Below are positions 1-8,900 of a stretch of DNA of 64,000 nucleotides, piece by piece (the first letter of the stretch is position 1; each line of letters opens with the position of its first letter). The stretch covers positions 806,001-870,000 of the forward strand of contig CAYFPL010000001.1 of assembly GCA_964344935.1 (NCBI GenBank). Direction: 5' to 3'. Both the position numbers and the translations under genes were made by a program. The notes under the pieces are model-generated. The model worked only from the letters and a program-made list of their open reading frames with translations. It searched no databases and had not been told where the DNA came from. The DNA comes from GCA-2731375 sp964344935 (GTDB lineage Bacteria; Pseudomonadota; Alphaproteobacteria; GCA-2731375).

Positions 1-1171
1 GCGGAGACCGGAAAATCCGCTCCCAGGCCGATCTCATAGACCGACAAAGTCCGCGCCACAATTTGGCCGATTCCAAGGTCTTTGTCGGCCTTGCTTCTCG
101 CTGCGAGGCCCGTTGCCCTGCGCAGCTCATCGCTTTCGATGAACCGTCGCAGAGCCGAGTCCAGGGCCTTGCTGTCCCCGGAGGCGCCAGCAATCCCTCC
201 ACCCCATCCGTTACCAATTCCTGACATCCTGGTGTATCGGTCGCCACGACCGGCCGTCCGGTAGCGGCGGCTGCAAACAGCACATTCGGCACACCTTCGC
301 CGTATTTCGAGGGTTGGCAGGCGATGTGACACTGCGCCATAACGGCCGGCATTTCCCCACGTCAGCCCCACCATTCGACCACGCCCTCCCGGTCCCATTC
401 GCGCAATGTTTCCTCCGGCACCGCGCGGGGTATTGAGGGGTGCGTATTGCAGCCCAAGGCAATGCGCGCGGAAATACCCTCAGCCCATAGTCGCCGAGCC
501 GTGCCAATAAACTCCTAAATAACTTTCTCCCAGTTTAGCCGCGACGGCAGGATAACCAGCGGTACACCTTTCGGGTTCTGGCATCGGCCAAAACAGTTCG
601 AGATCTATCCCGGAGTTTTGAATTAATACCATGTTGGCGATATCGACAACACCATTACGGACTAGGAGCTCACGGTCTGAGACGTTCTGCGCGATCAACC
701 AAGAGTTTCGGCGACGCATGGCAAAACGCGGCATGAACAAAGCCGAAGGACGCGCCAGTGACAGGGGCCCTGGGTGGCCACGAGCACCTATCCGAGGCCG
801 CTGATTGCATAGACGGTCGGCGGCACGCCGGCCCCAAGCGCGCTGCCAGGCTGCCGTACAGATTGGGCTCTATCGTCGCATGATGCACGACATCCAGCTG
901 GCGCCGCCGGTACAGACGCCGAAGGTCGAGAAAGGTACCTACTACTGCGGCGGGATGGTGCCACGACAGGAGATCGGAATCTCGTGACAGGTGAATCCGA
1001 GATCCTTGAATTGCTCGGCAGAATAGTCCTGCAGCGCCCAGACATTTTCGTTTGGCGTCGCGATTTGCACCTCGCAACCTCGGCGCTGGGCTCAGGCGCG
1101 ATGGGCAGTCGGTGCGAAACTAAGAAATACGCCTCATAGACGACATAGATATGGGTCGGTCTCTTGCTCAT
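1..1171 (-). pseudogene. Degenerate GT4-family glycosyltransferase, paralogue of the intact gene at 4787-5956
   Basis: Read on the minus strand, this stretch carries the intact glycosyltransferase of 4787-5956 in broken form. From an ATG at 1171 comes YEAYFLVSHRLPIAP (intact copy: NEAYFFVSHRLPIAL). After a frame change near 1095 and an in-frame TGA come AQRRGCEVQIATPNENVWAL and EIPISCRG (intact: AQRRGYDVHVAAPDDHVWAP, RIPISRRG). Then, in other frames, follow LDVVHHATIEPNLYGSLAAR (intact: PDIVHHLTIKPNLYGGLAAR) and ELLVRNGVVDIANMVLIQNS. At the left edge the C-terminal VARTLSVY (intact VARTVQVY) is still recognisable, so the remnant spans the whole gene and may extend off the window. At least three frameshifts and several stops rule out a working enzyme. 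It is an old duplicate or a recombination relic in a polysaccharide locus. The short ORFs here are fragments of it. Confidence 0.85.
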
Positions 1172-1827
1172 TTGGCGATCCGACAAGGTCCGCCGCGAGA
1201 TGTGGCGTTCGCGACGGCCGCCGCAATCGAGTTCATTCACCTCCTTGACGGCATTCCCCGCGCATACCGCCAATCGGAGTCAACCATGCGTCCCGGTGTT
1301 GCCGATTCAAGCCAGATAGCCCGAGCTATCCAGTGGACTCCGGTTCGCCGGCTACTTCGTCCCTTAGGGCTACGATGCCTAGTTTATAGCCATCGCGGTG
1401 CAGTGCTGCTGGATGCATCCGTGGCGCTCACAAAGGCGCTATTGCCCGCCGCCACTGCTTGCACTCAACCCGCCGAAGCTTCCCTCGCTCCGACCAGCCG
1501 TCGCGCTTGTCGGAGCCTCGGCCCTAGTCTTCACGGGCTACGATTGCCAGAAACTCAGCGGCGGAGCGACCGGCAAAGCAATCGTCAAGCTAACAACATC
1601 AAACGTCTTGGCCGCAACCACTGGCCCCCACCTCAAAGTTCTGTTACTAGAAAAATACGATACCATTCGAACAATGCCAGGCATCGACTTTTTCTGGATC
1701 CGATCGGGAGACTGTCGGAAAAAACCCGAATGCCATCAATGCCCTGCCGTGAACGTGTCTAGGAGCGGTTCATGCGATTCCTGAAACTAGGCTCAAAGTA
1801 AACAGTAAAAGGTTATCGAAAGTCACC
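1172..1827. other. Intergenic stretch with no recognisable gene
   Basis: These 656 bases separate the broken glycosyltransferase from the sugar aminotransferase. Two overlapping plus-strand ORFs (1151-1762 and 1398-1784) are open, but their translations are rich in Arg/Pro/Ser, match no family I recognise and lack a convincing ribosome binding site. The first 30 bases weakly resemble the region upstream of the intact glycosyltransferase (shared CGATCCG and GGTCCG blocks), consistent with duplication including upstream DNA. Probably the leader of the aminotransferase gene plus decayed sequence. Confidence 0.5.
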
Positions 1828-2955
1828 ATGAACATTCCCTTCGTAGATTTGGCGGCGCAGCAGCACCGTATCCGCGACGATCTGGACCAGCGCTTTGCCA
1901 TAGTCCTGGAACATGGCCGCTATATCCTTGGACCCGAGGTCGAGGAATTAGAGGGGGAATTGGCAAAAATCGCTGGCTGCCGCCATGCCATGGGTGTTTC
2001 CAGCGGCACTGACGCGTTGCTAGCAATTCTGATGGCCAAAGGCATCGGCCCCGGCGATGCGGTCTTTCTACCCGCATTCACTTTCACCGCTACTGCTGAA
2101 GTGGTCTTGCAGTGCGGCGCCACACCGGTGTTCGTTGATGTCGACGATGACACTTTCAACATCGATCCAGAAGCACTGCGCGCGGCCATCGGACGGACAG
2201 CGGAAACAGGGTTGGCGCGTCCGGCGGTGATCATCGCCGTTGACCTTTTCGGACAGCCGGCGGCCTATCAATCCGTCAACGCCATTGCCATTGAACACGG
2301 CCTGTTTGTGCTCGACGATGCGGCCCAGAGCTTCGGCGGCAGTTACAACAACCGTAGCGTCGGCTGCCTGGCCGATGCTACTGCCACCTCGTTTTTCCCT
2401 GCCAAGCCGCTGGGTTGTTATGGCGACGGCGGCGCCATTTTCACCGATGATGATGATCTCGCCGCGGTCTGCATATCACTGCGTGCCCACGGCAAGGGCG
2501 AGGACCGATACGACATTGTACGCTTGGGCTTGAACGCTCGTCTAGATACCCTGCAGGCTGCCGTGCTGTTGTCCAAACTGACAATCTTCGAAGACGAGGT
2601 CCGTCGCCGCCGCGAGATCGCCGCGCGGTATACCGAGCTGCTGCAGGATGTTGTGCAAACGCCCGTACAGATGGCCGGCACTGCCAGCGTCTGGGCGCAA
2701 TACACCATCAAGCTACCCCGGCGCGATGCCGTGGCCGAGGCCCTGCGCCAGCAGGGCATCCCGACGCAGATCTACTATCCCCTGCCCATGCACCTGCAGC
2801 CGGCATATGCGCCCTACGGCGACGGCCCTGGCTCATTACCGGTGTCCGAACGGCTCTGTCATGAAGTTCTGTCGCTGCCAATGCACCCCTATCTTGACGA
2901 TACAACGATTGATCGGATCTGCGATGCAGTCCGATCTGCCGTGGCGAACGTCTGA
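1828..2955 (+). CDS. DegT/DnrJ/EryC1/StrS sugar aminotransferase, WbpE-like
   Basis: A 375-residue PLP enzyme of the fold-I DegT family, which transfers an amino group from glutamate to a keto-sugar nucleotide in the cytoplasm. Visible marks are the N-terminal FVDLAAQQ, the substrate loop SSGTDALL (about 58-65), the PLP-ring aspartate block DDAAQSFGG (163-171) and the Schiff-base lysine K193 in SFFPAKPLGCYGDGG. That last block is typical of WbpE/WlbC enzymes, which make UDP-2-acetamido-3-amino-glucuronate, so a role in O-antigen or capsule sugar synthesis is likely, though the exact sugar is inferred. The length is normal for the family. It stands next to glycosyltransferases and methyltransferases. 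Only a weak ribosome binding site precedes the ATG. Confidence 0.92.
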   Translation: MNIPFVDLAAQQHRIRDDLDQRFAIVLEHGRYILGPEVEELEGELAKIAGCRHAMGVSSGTDALLAILMAKGIGPGDAVFLPAFTFTATAEVVLQCGATPVFVDVDDDTFNIDPEALRAAIGRTAETGLARPAVIIAVDLFGQPAAYQSVNAIAIEHGLFVLDDAAQSFGGSYNNRSVGCLADATATSFFPAKPLGCYGDGGAIFTDDDDLAAVCISLRAHGKGEDRYDIVRLGLNARLDTLQAAVLLSKLTIFEDEVRRRREIAARYTELLQDVVQTPVQMAGTASVWAQYTIKLPRRDAVAEALRQQGIPTQIYYPLPMHLQPAYAPYGDGPGSLPVSERLCHEVLSLPMHPYLDDTTIDRICDAVRSAVANV

Positions 2956-3080
2956 GAGATTAGTCAGCACCGCAACGTTCAGACGCCGCAATTCCGGCTA
3001 TGTGGCGGTGGATTTTCATGTAATGGTAAGTATTGAGATGGCAGCATCACTTCCGCAACTATGAACGAAGGATTATCGTA

Positions 3081-3317
3081 TTGAGACGATACGGCTGCAT
3101 TATCCACCAATTGCAAGCTTCGGCCTTGGCGTGGCTGATATTCGTATCGCCCGCCCATGCTTATGTCGATCCCGGCACCACCGGCATGATCCTGCAGCTC
3201 TTGATCGGCGGGTTAATCGGCGCCCTCGTCGTTGTGAAGGTATATTGGCAACGCCTGAAGGATTTTCTCTTCCGGAACAAAGCCGCCCCCACGCCGCCCG
3301 ACCAGCAGGGGGAGTGA
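3081..3317 (+). CDS. Small exported/membrane protein of polysaccharide loci (AYVDPGT type)
   Basis: A 78-residue protein. I place the start at a TTG (3081) because AAGGA lies 8 nt upstream; the longer reading from 3033 has no such site. A short basic N-terminus and hydrophobic stretch end in SPAHA, a plausible signal-peptidase site. The mature part begins YVDPGTTGMILQLLIGGLIG and contains one transmembrane helix followed by a basic tail KVYWQRLKDFLFRNK. From general knowledge, small proteins beginning A-Y-(I/V)-D-P-G-T often sit beside NoeA-like methyltransferases, as here. Their function is not known to me. A small membrane partner of the glycan machinery is a guess. Confidence 0.7.
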   Translation: MRRYGCIIHQLQASALAWLIFVSPAHAYVDPGTTGMILQLLIGGLIGALVVVKVYWQRLKDFLFRNKAAPTPPDQQGE

Positions 3318-3324
3318 TGCATTG

Positions 3325-3352
3325 ACGGGGCGAAGTCTGACTGCAGCCCCGT
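3325..3352 (+). other. 7-bp inverted repeat in the 5' leader of the NoeA-like gene
   Basis: ACGGGGC (3325-3331) and GCCCCGT (3346-3352) can pair perfectly around a 14-nt loop, 17 nt before the downstream start codon. No T-run follows, so it is not a canonical intrinsic terminator. It could be a transcript structure between the small membrane-protein gene and the methyltransferase gene, or chance in GC-rich DNA. Confidence 0.3.
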
Positions 3353-3369
3353 GGGAATTGGCGGCCTGA

Positions 3370-4779
3370 ATGGCATCTGACCATCCGACCGCCGATCCCG
3401 GCTCGTTCCGCGATCCCGGTGGACGGGTCTATTTGAAAGATGGCCGGGTTTTTCGCACTGTCATGGAGACGGCCGCTGCCGACTTCCAGTTTGTCCGCGA
3501 AAGCGGCGTGATGGATACATTGGCAGAAGAGGGACTGGTTCTGCCCGCCAATGTGGTTCCCGGCGATGAACTTGGGGCGGAAGCGGATGGTGCCCGCTAC
3601 GTCCTCGAACATCCGCGTATACCGTTTGTCTCCTATCCCTACGAATGGTGCTTCGGCGCCCTGAAGGCGGCCGCGCTTTGCCATCTCGATATTCAGCTTG
3701 CGGCCTTCGATAAGGGCGTAATCCTGTCCGATGCCAGCGCCTACAACATCCAGTTCAGAGGCGCCCGTCCGGTCTTTATCGATTATCTCTCCTTTTGCGC
3801 CTACCGCGACGGCGCCTATTGGGCCGGCTACAGCCAGTATTGCGAACAGTTCCTCAATCCGCTTTTGCTCGGGGCCTATGGCGGCATCCCTCACAACGCC
3901 TGGTATCGCGGCGCCCAGGAAGGCATTCCGACGCCTGAAGTCAATCAACTGCTGCCGCTCCACCGCAAAGTATCGTGGAAGGTCTTCACACACGTTGTCC
4001 TATCCGCCCGCCTGCACCGCGCCGCCGTGGCGGGACGGGAGGGCAAGGCCGCGAAAAAGGCGGGTCAGAAGCCCATGCCGAAAAGCGCCTACCGGTTCAT
4101 GTTGGCGAGCCTGAGAAAATGGATCGCTGCCCTCAAGCTCCCGAACACGCGGGGCGGAACAGTTTGGTCCGACTATACGACAACCACTTCCTATTCCGGT
4201 GACGAAGCGGCGCGGAAAGAGGCGGTGATCAAGAAATTCGTGGCGGATGCCAAACCGGCGCAACTATGGGACATGGGCTGTAATGACGGCGCTTTCGCTG
4301 AAATGGCCCTGCAAGCCGGCGCCAGCTATGTGGTCGGCTTTGATGCCGATCAGGGCGCCGTGGAGGCGGCCTTTGCCCGCGCGAAGGAAAAGGATCTATC
4401 CTTCCTGCCGCTTCTCCTCGACGCAACCAACCCATCCCCAAGTCAAGGCTGGAATCAAGTTGAGCGAAAGGGTCTAGGCGACCGACGCGGCGCGGATGCA
4501 CTGTTGGCCCTCGCCCTTGTGCATCACCTGGCCATAGGTCGCAATGTACCGATCGGCGAGATTGTCCGCTGGTTGATGGAAATGGCACCAAAGGGGATCA
4601 TCGAGTTCGTGCCCAAGCAGGATGCGATGGTCCAAAAGATGCTCCGCTTCCGGGATGATATTTTTCCCAGCTACACGCCGGAGACCATGTTGGATGCCAT
4701 GCAATCCCATGGCCGGATTGTTCGGCAAGAATCGATCTCCGAGAGCGGCCGCCAACTTTTCGTTTACGACCGCACATAA
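3370..4779 (+). CDS. NoeA-like class I SAM-dependent methyltransferase, two-domain
   Basis: A 469-residue protein in two parts. Residues about 80-200 contain YPYEWCFGALKAAAL and KGVILSDASAYNIQF, which look like a remnant kinase-type nucleotide-binding loop and are characteristic of the NoeA nodulation-protein group. Residues about 295-460 form a Rossmann methyltransferase domain with the SAM loop WDMGCNDGAF (300-309), the acidic ribose-binding strand end GFDAD (323-327) and motif LALALVHHL. The family modifies surface or signalling glycans, but the acceptor here is unknown. The gene follows the small AYVDPGT protein, a pairing I know from other genomes, and its 3' end faces the glycosyltransferase on the other strand. 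Confidence 0.82.
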   Translation: MASDHPTADPGSFRDPGGRVYLKDGRVFRTVMETAAADFQFVRESGVMDTLAEEGLVLPANVVPGDELGAEADGARYVLEHPRIPFVSYPYEWCFGALKAAALCHLDIQLAAFDKGVILSDASAYNIQFRGARPVFIDYLSFCAYRDGAYWAGYSQYCEQFLNPLLLGAYGGIPHNAWYRGAQEGIPTPEVNQLLPLHRKVSWKVFTHVVLSARLHRAAVAGREGKAAKKAGQKPMPKSAYRFMLASLRKWIAALKLPNTRGGTVWSDYTTTTSYSGDEAARKEAVIKKFVADAKPAQLWDMGCNDGAFAEMALQAGASYVVGFDADQGAVEAAFARAKEKDLSFLPLLLDATNPSPSQGWNQVERKGLGDRRGADALLALALVHHLAIGRNVPIGEIVRWLMEMAPKGIIEFVPKQDAMVQKMLRFRDDIFPSYTPETMLDAMQSHGRIVRQESISESGRQLFVYDRT

Positions 4780-4786
4780 GAAAACC

Positions 4787-5956
4787 TCAGGTTTGCGCCA
4801 CCGGTGCGGCGAGATCAATATATACCTGCACGGTACGCGCGACGACTTGGTCGATGCCCAGTTCCCTCGCCGCGCGTTGCCGGCCCGCGGCACCCTTGGC
4901 CCTTCGCTGGTCAGGGCTTTCCAACAATTTCCGCAACGCCTCGGCCAGGGCCGCGCTGTCGCCTGGCGGCACCAATAGGCCCTCCGCCCCATCATCGATC
5001 ACTTCCCGGCAGCCAGGCGTGTCCGTCGCCACCACGGGTCGTCCCGCCGCCGCGGCCTCTAGCAGGACCTTCGGCACCCCTTCGCCGTATTTCGAGGGCA
5101 GACAGACAATGTGGCTTTCAGCCATGACTTGCGGCATGTCCTCGCGCCGGCCCCACCATTCCACATCGCCCGCCGCATCCCATGCCCGGAGTGTCTCCTC
5201 GGGCACCGCACGCGGGTTGGATGGATGCGTGTTCCCTACCAGAGCGAAGCGCGCACGCACGCCATCGCGGCGAAGCTGCCGCGCCGCATCGGCAAATTCT
5301 TGTACGCCTTTTTCCCAGATCAGTCGCGAGGGCAGTACGACGACCGGATCGCCCGGCCCTTCCGGCACCGGCGTGAACTGGTCCAAATCAACGCCGGAGC
5401 CTTGGATCAAGACAGTGTTCTCTATCGCCGCCACACGGTTGCGGACCAGAAATTCCTGGTCGCTCTTGTTTTGCACGATGACCTTGGCGTTCCCATGGCC
5501 GAAGGCGATCCGCATGAAGGCCAGGACAAATGGGCGGAGACTGCGCTGGAGCCCCTGGCTAGATACGAACATCTGCCCCAATCCAGTGATGGCATAGACC
5601 ACGCCGGCAACGCCCGTCAGCCTGGCCGCCAAACCGCCATAGAGGTTCGGCTTTATGGTCAAATGATGCACGATGTCCGGCCGCAGGCGCCGATAGAGGC
5701 CGAGAATGGCCATGAATGTGCGCAATTCCTGCCACGGGCTGGTGCCCCGGCGGGAGATGGGAATTCGATGATAGGTCAATCCATGACGAGCCAGGTCTTC
5801 GACAGAATAATCGGACGGCGCCCAAACGTGGTCGTCCGGCGCGGCCACGTGAACGTCATAGCCCCGCCGTTGGGCCTCAAGCGCGATGGGCAAACGATGG
5901 GAGACAAAGAAGTAGGCCTCGTTGACCACGAACAATAGGACCGGCTTTTTCTTCAT
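4787..5956 (-). CDS. GT4-family glycosyltransferase, PglA-like
   Basis: A 389-residue GT-B enzyme acting at the cytoplasmic membrane face, transferring a sugar from a nucleotide donor to a growing lipid-linked glycan. The N-terminal domain has VNEAYFFVSHRLPIAL (11-26) and PDIVHHLTIKPNLYGGLAAR (93-112), a pattern seen in PglA/capsular transferases. The C-terminal donor domain has RLIWEKG (211-217) and the E-x7-E block GEGVPKVLLE (291-300), followed by GRPVVATDTPGCREVI. The length is normal. A degenerate second copy lies at 1-1171. The gene is convergent with the NoeA-like gene (7-nt gap) and is read away from the second methyltransferase gene. Donor and acceptor cannot be told from sequence. 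Confidence 0.92.
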   Translation of the reverse strand: MKKKPVLLFVVNEAYFFVSHRLPIALEAQRRGYDVHVAAPDDHVWAPSDYSVEDLARHGLTYHRIPISRRGTSPWQELRTFMAILGLYRRLRPDIVHHLTIKPNLYGGLAARLTGVAGVVYAITGLGQMFVSSQGLQRSLRPFVLAFMRIAFGHGNAKVIVQNKSDQEFLVRNRVAAIENTVLIQGSGVDLDQFTPVPEGPGDPVVVLPSRLIWEKGVQEFADAARQLRRDGVRARFALVGNTHPSNPRAVPEETLRAWDAAGDVEWWGRREDMPQVMAESHIVCLPSKYGEGVPKVLLEAAAAGRPVVATDTPGCREVIDDGAEGLLVPPGDSAALAEALRKLLESPDQRRAKGAAGRQRAARELGIDQVVARTVQVYIDLAAPVAQT

Positions 5957-6374
5957 TCTTCGATCCGTTGTGGGTCCGTATCGATAGCATCGCGTGGCGA
6001 CGGAGTAGGCAAAATCCGTGGCAGAAACCTAATGCCAAAGGCAGCAGGCGCAAAGCTGGTTTTACATCGCAACCTTGTGATCGTTAGAAAGTTGGGTCTT
6101 CGTCGCCGACAACAGCAAGTTCAATGATGATTTGACGGCGGATAACCGAGGAGGGCAGGCAACCGTTTTATCGGTGATGATCCGGTCTTCGTGTGATAGA
6201 GAAAGCGAAATTTCGGATCAAATCGATTCGCAAGGCTCACCAATCGTGGACACCCGGCCAGAATGTGGTCGCCCGCAAGCTGGACTTGGATGCAGGAAGC
6301 AAAGACGCCCCTCATGGGTAAATAACGCTGGCTCGCAAATTCCATTCCGACCAGGATGACATAAGTAAACCGTA
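5957..6374. other. Divergent intergenic region, 418 bp
   Basis: The gap lies between the 5' ends of the minus-strand glycosyltransferase and the plus-strand methyltransferase, so it should hold promoters in both directions. It is less GC-rich than its neighbours (for example GTTAGAAAGTTGGG and AAATTTCGGATCAAATCG). I see no open frame of a known family, no clear operator and no RNA gene. Confidence 0.5.
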
Positions 6375-7370
6375 ATGTACTACGACGACAAAATCGAAAC
6401 GATCCGCGGCCTTTTCGGTGCCCAGTCTGTGAGCATCGAACCGGATCGTTTGACGGTCGATGGGCGGTCCTTTCCCATCATGGAAGATGTGATCATCCTT
6501 CTCGATCCGGCGCAGTATCCGCCGAATCTGGCCCGCCGCCTGGGGCTGTCCAAAGAAAAGGAGCTTGAGTCGGGAGAATTCTCGACAAATATCCAACATA
6601 CGTTCGGCGAAGAATGGAAAGAGTTCCCCGAACTTCTTCCTGAACACGAACAGGAGTTCCGGGGGTATTTCGACGTAGTAGACCTTGACAGCTTGTCGGG
6701 AGACCGGGTTTGTGATTTGGGTTGCGGCAATGGACGCTGGGCGAGGCTGCTGCACGACAAGGTCAGGGAATTGGTGCTAGTGGATTATTCGGAAGCCATT
6801 TTCGTCGCCCGCAAGAACCTTTCGCATTCCGATAAGGCATTGTTCTTTATGGGGGACATCAAGCAACTACCCTTCCGGGACAATTTCGCCGACTTGGTCT
6901 ACTGCATCGGTGTGCTCCACCATTTGCCGACAGATGCCTTGATGGAAGTGCGGGGATTGGCGAAATATGCGCCCCGATTGTTGATCTATCTCTATTCCGC
7001 GCTCGACGGTTATCCGCCACATTACCGAGCCATGTTCGTCATGGTCGATCTGCTGCGGCGTACAGTCTGCCGGATAAGAAATGCCGGCTTCCGTTTGGTC
7101 TTTACCTGGCTAGCAATGATCTCGCTGTATCTGCCGATGATCGCCATTGGCACATTTCTGCGGCCATTTGGTCTTTCTTCGCGGGTGCCGTTATATGAAT
7201 TCTATCACGACAAATCCCTCGAACGTATCCGTCAGGACGTATATGACCGCTTCTTCACCCCGATCGAGCAGCGTTTCAGCCGAGCCCAGATCGCAACTTT
7301 GAAAGACACGTTCGCTAAGGTCACCATATCGGACGGGCTGCCGGTCTGGCATTTCCTTTGCGAGCGTTGA
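6375..7370 (+). CDS. Class I SAM-dependent methyltransferase with hydrophobic C-terminal segment
   Basis: A 331-residue protein. The N-terminus has LTVDGRSFPIMEDVIILLD (26-44), resembling the Cys-free Trm112-like leader of many glycan-cluster methyltransferases. The SAM domain shows VCDLGCGNG (112-120), LVDYSE (135-140), a D161 acidic residue and CIGVLHHLP (177-185). Residues about 220-265 contain long hydrophobic stretches (LVFTWLAMISLYLPMIAIG), suggesting membrane contact. It lies 12 nt upstream of a glycosyltransferase gene in the same direction, so both probably act on the same surface glycan. The methylated position is unknown. Confidence 0.85.
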   Translation: MYYDDKIETIRGLFGAQSVSIEPDRLTVDGRSFPIMEDVIILLDPAQYPPNLARRLGLSKEKELESGEFSTNIQHTFGEEWKEFPELLPEHEQEFRGYFDVVDLDSLSGDRVCDLGCGNGRWARLLHDKVRELVLVDYSEAIFVARKNLSHSDKALFFMGDIKQLPFRDNFADLVYCIGVLHHLPTDALMEVRGLAKYAPRLLIYLYSALDGYPPHYRAMFVMVDLLRRTVCRIRNAGFRLVFTWLAMISLYLPMIAIGTFLRPFGLSSRVPLYEFYHDKSLERIRQDVYDRFFTPIEQRFSRAQIATLKDTFAKVTISDGLPVWHFLCER

Positions 7371-7382
7371 ACCTCATCCAGC

Positions 7383-8534
7383 GTGAGACAGCGGAAAATA
7401 AAAATACTTCATCTCATTACCAGCCTGGATACGGGCGGGGCGGAGATGATGCTGTCGCATATATCGACAGCTATGGACCGGAAGCGTTGCGAAAATATCG
7501 TTGTCTCTTTGACAACACCCGGTCCATTGGCGGAAGGTCTTGTCAATGCCGGTCTGAAAGTCTTGGCCTTGGGGATGTCGCGTACACTGCCCTCGCCGGT
7601 TGCGTTGTGGCGCCTCTACCGCATACTGCGCGCCGAACAGCCGGACGTGCTGCAAACCTGGCTCTATCATTCTGATCTTTGCGGCCTGCTGGTGGGGCGT
7701 GCGGCAAGGGTGCCCGTTATCGCCTGGAATATACGCTGTGCCCAGACCGATGATCGTTATCAAAAGGGCATCAACGGCGCCCTTGTCCGGCTGCTGGCCC
7801 GGCTGTCGCCCTATCCCGACGTGGTTGCGGTGAATTCGCACGCCGGCCGCGATGTCCACGCCAATTTGGGGTATCGACCGAAGCGCTGGGCCGTACTCGA
7901 GAACGGCTTCGACCTGGAACGCTTCCACCCCGATCCCGGCGCTGGCGCTTCATTGCGAAGCGAAATTGGCGCGCCGCCATCTGACCGCCTTATCGGTCTG
8001 GTGGCACGCCATGATCCCCTCAAGGATCACGAGACATTCCTGCGTGCCGCCGGTCGATTGGTGAAGACGACGCCGTCGGCCCGCTTCGTATTGGCAGGCA
8101 GCGGCATAGATATGGCCAATAAGGCACTCAGCAAGACCATAATTGAGCTCGAGTTGGCCGACAGGGTGCATTTGCTTGGCCCGCGCAGCGATATCCCCCG
8201 ACTCACCGCTGGCCTCGACGTCGCCACCTGCTGCTCCTTGGGGGAAGGCTTTCCCAACGTGGTTGGCGAGGCGATGGCCTGCGCCGTCCCCTGCGTCGTT
8301 ACGGATGTCGGAGATGCCGCGCGAATCGTCGGCGACAGCGGCATAGTGGTGCCGCCAGGCAATCCGACGGCGCTTGCGGAAGGCTGGCAGCAATTGATCA
8401 CTAAGGACGAAGCAGGATTGGCGGAGTTCGGGCGACGCGCCCTTAAACGCGTGGAGGAGTGCTATTCGATGGAGCGATGCGTGGAGCGGTATCAGGACTT
8501 TTACGCCGGTCTGGCGGAATCAACGCGTCTATGA
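7383..8534 (+). CDS. GT4-family glycosyltransferase
   Basis: A 383-residue GT-B glycosyltransferase. The start is a GTG 12 nt after the preceding stop. The N-terminus ILHLITSLDTGGAEMML (8-24) is the classic GT4 glycine-rich acceptor loop; QPDVLQTWLYHSDLCG (86-101) follows. The C-terminal donor domain has LVARHDPLKDHETFL (about 210) and the E-x7-E block GEGFPNVVGEAM (286-297), then GIVVPPGNP. It forms an operon with the upstream methyltransferase, and its last codon overlaps the start of the truncated dehydratase (ATGA), showing that the transcript once continued. Role: surface polysaccharide assembly; sugar unknown. Confidence 0.92.
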   Translation: MRQRKIKILHLITSLDTGGAEMMLSHISTAMDRKRCENIVVSLTTPGPLAEGLVNAGLKVLALGMSRTLPSPVALWRLYRILRAEQPDVLQTWLYHSDLCGLLVGRAARVPVIAWNIRCAQTDDRYQKGINGALVRLLARLSPYPDVVAVNSHAGRDVHANLGYRPKRWAVLENGFDLERFHPDPGAGASLRSEIGAPPSDRLIGLVARHDPLKDHETFLRAAGRLVKTTPSARFVLAGSGIDMANKALSKTIIELELADRVHLLGPRSDIPRLTAGLDVATCCSLGEGFPNVVGEAMACAVPCVVTDVGDAARIVGDSGIVVPPGNPTALAEGWQQLITKDEAGLAEFGRRALKRVEECYSMERCVERYQDFYAGLAESTRL

Positions 8535-8647
8535 ACACCATTCTGGTCACCGGCGGCGCGGGTTTCATCGGCTCGCACCTCTTACGTCATTTCGTCGTGG
8601 AAACTGACGTCGCGTTGGTCGTGGTCAAACTGGATAAGCGCAGCTAA
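8531..8647 (+). pseudogene. Truncated dTDP-glucose 4,6-dehydratase-like (RmlB/SDR) 5' fragment
   Basis: An ATG overlapping the stop of the glycosyltransferase begins ILVTGGAGFIGSHLLRHFV, the unmistakable NAD-binding start of an extended SDR. The continuation VVVKLDKRS resembles the NVDKLTYAG region of RmlB. The frame ends at a TAA after 38 codons, where about 350 would be expected, and unrelated sequence follows. It cannot be functional. The truncation coincides with the left edge of a probable transposase remnant. Confidence 0.85.
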
Positions 8648-8880
8648 ACGGGTGTCGATTTAGCTGATGATGTCATTGCTGACCGCGGACGTGATGACTT
8701 GGAACAGATGGCCGTTTGCGGCGGACAAGGCTTGAATTGTTGTGGGAACCTACCCCCAAAGAAGGCGAGCGCAAAGCCGGTTTTCGGTTCTATCCCTCCT
8801 TGCTCCCGAACGATGGTTGAAATGCCATTCACGCCCGTGCGATACGAGCTGAAGCGAAACATCCGCCCCCATCGCGCGGC
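8648..8880 (+). mobile_element. Probable IS5-family transposase C-terminal remnant
   Basis: In the same frame as the truncated dehydratase, just after its stop, the translation reads DLADDVIADRGRDD, then GNLPPKKASAKPVF and RTMVEMPF. This follows the order of the IS5-group DDE transposase C-terminus (ADRGYD, then NIPPKxNRKxP, then RNxVERFF with the catalytic Glu). Several conserved positions are replaced, there is no start and no terminal inverted repeat is visible, so it is a dead relic. The assignment rests on motif order only; chance resemblance is possible. Confidence 0.45.
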
Positions 8881-8900
8881 AACCAGCATCGGAAAATCTC

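Noticed and set aside
1151..1784. Plus-strand ORFs beside the broken glycosyltransferase as genes
   Set aside because: The translations have no family pattern or ribosome site, and the overlapping part is antisense to the pseudogene.
3325..3352. Intrinsic terminator before the NoeA-like gene
   Set aside because: The hairpin has a 14-nt loop and no T-run after it, so it is listed only as an inverted repeat.
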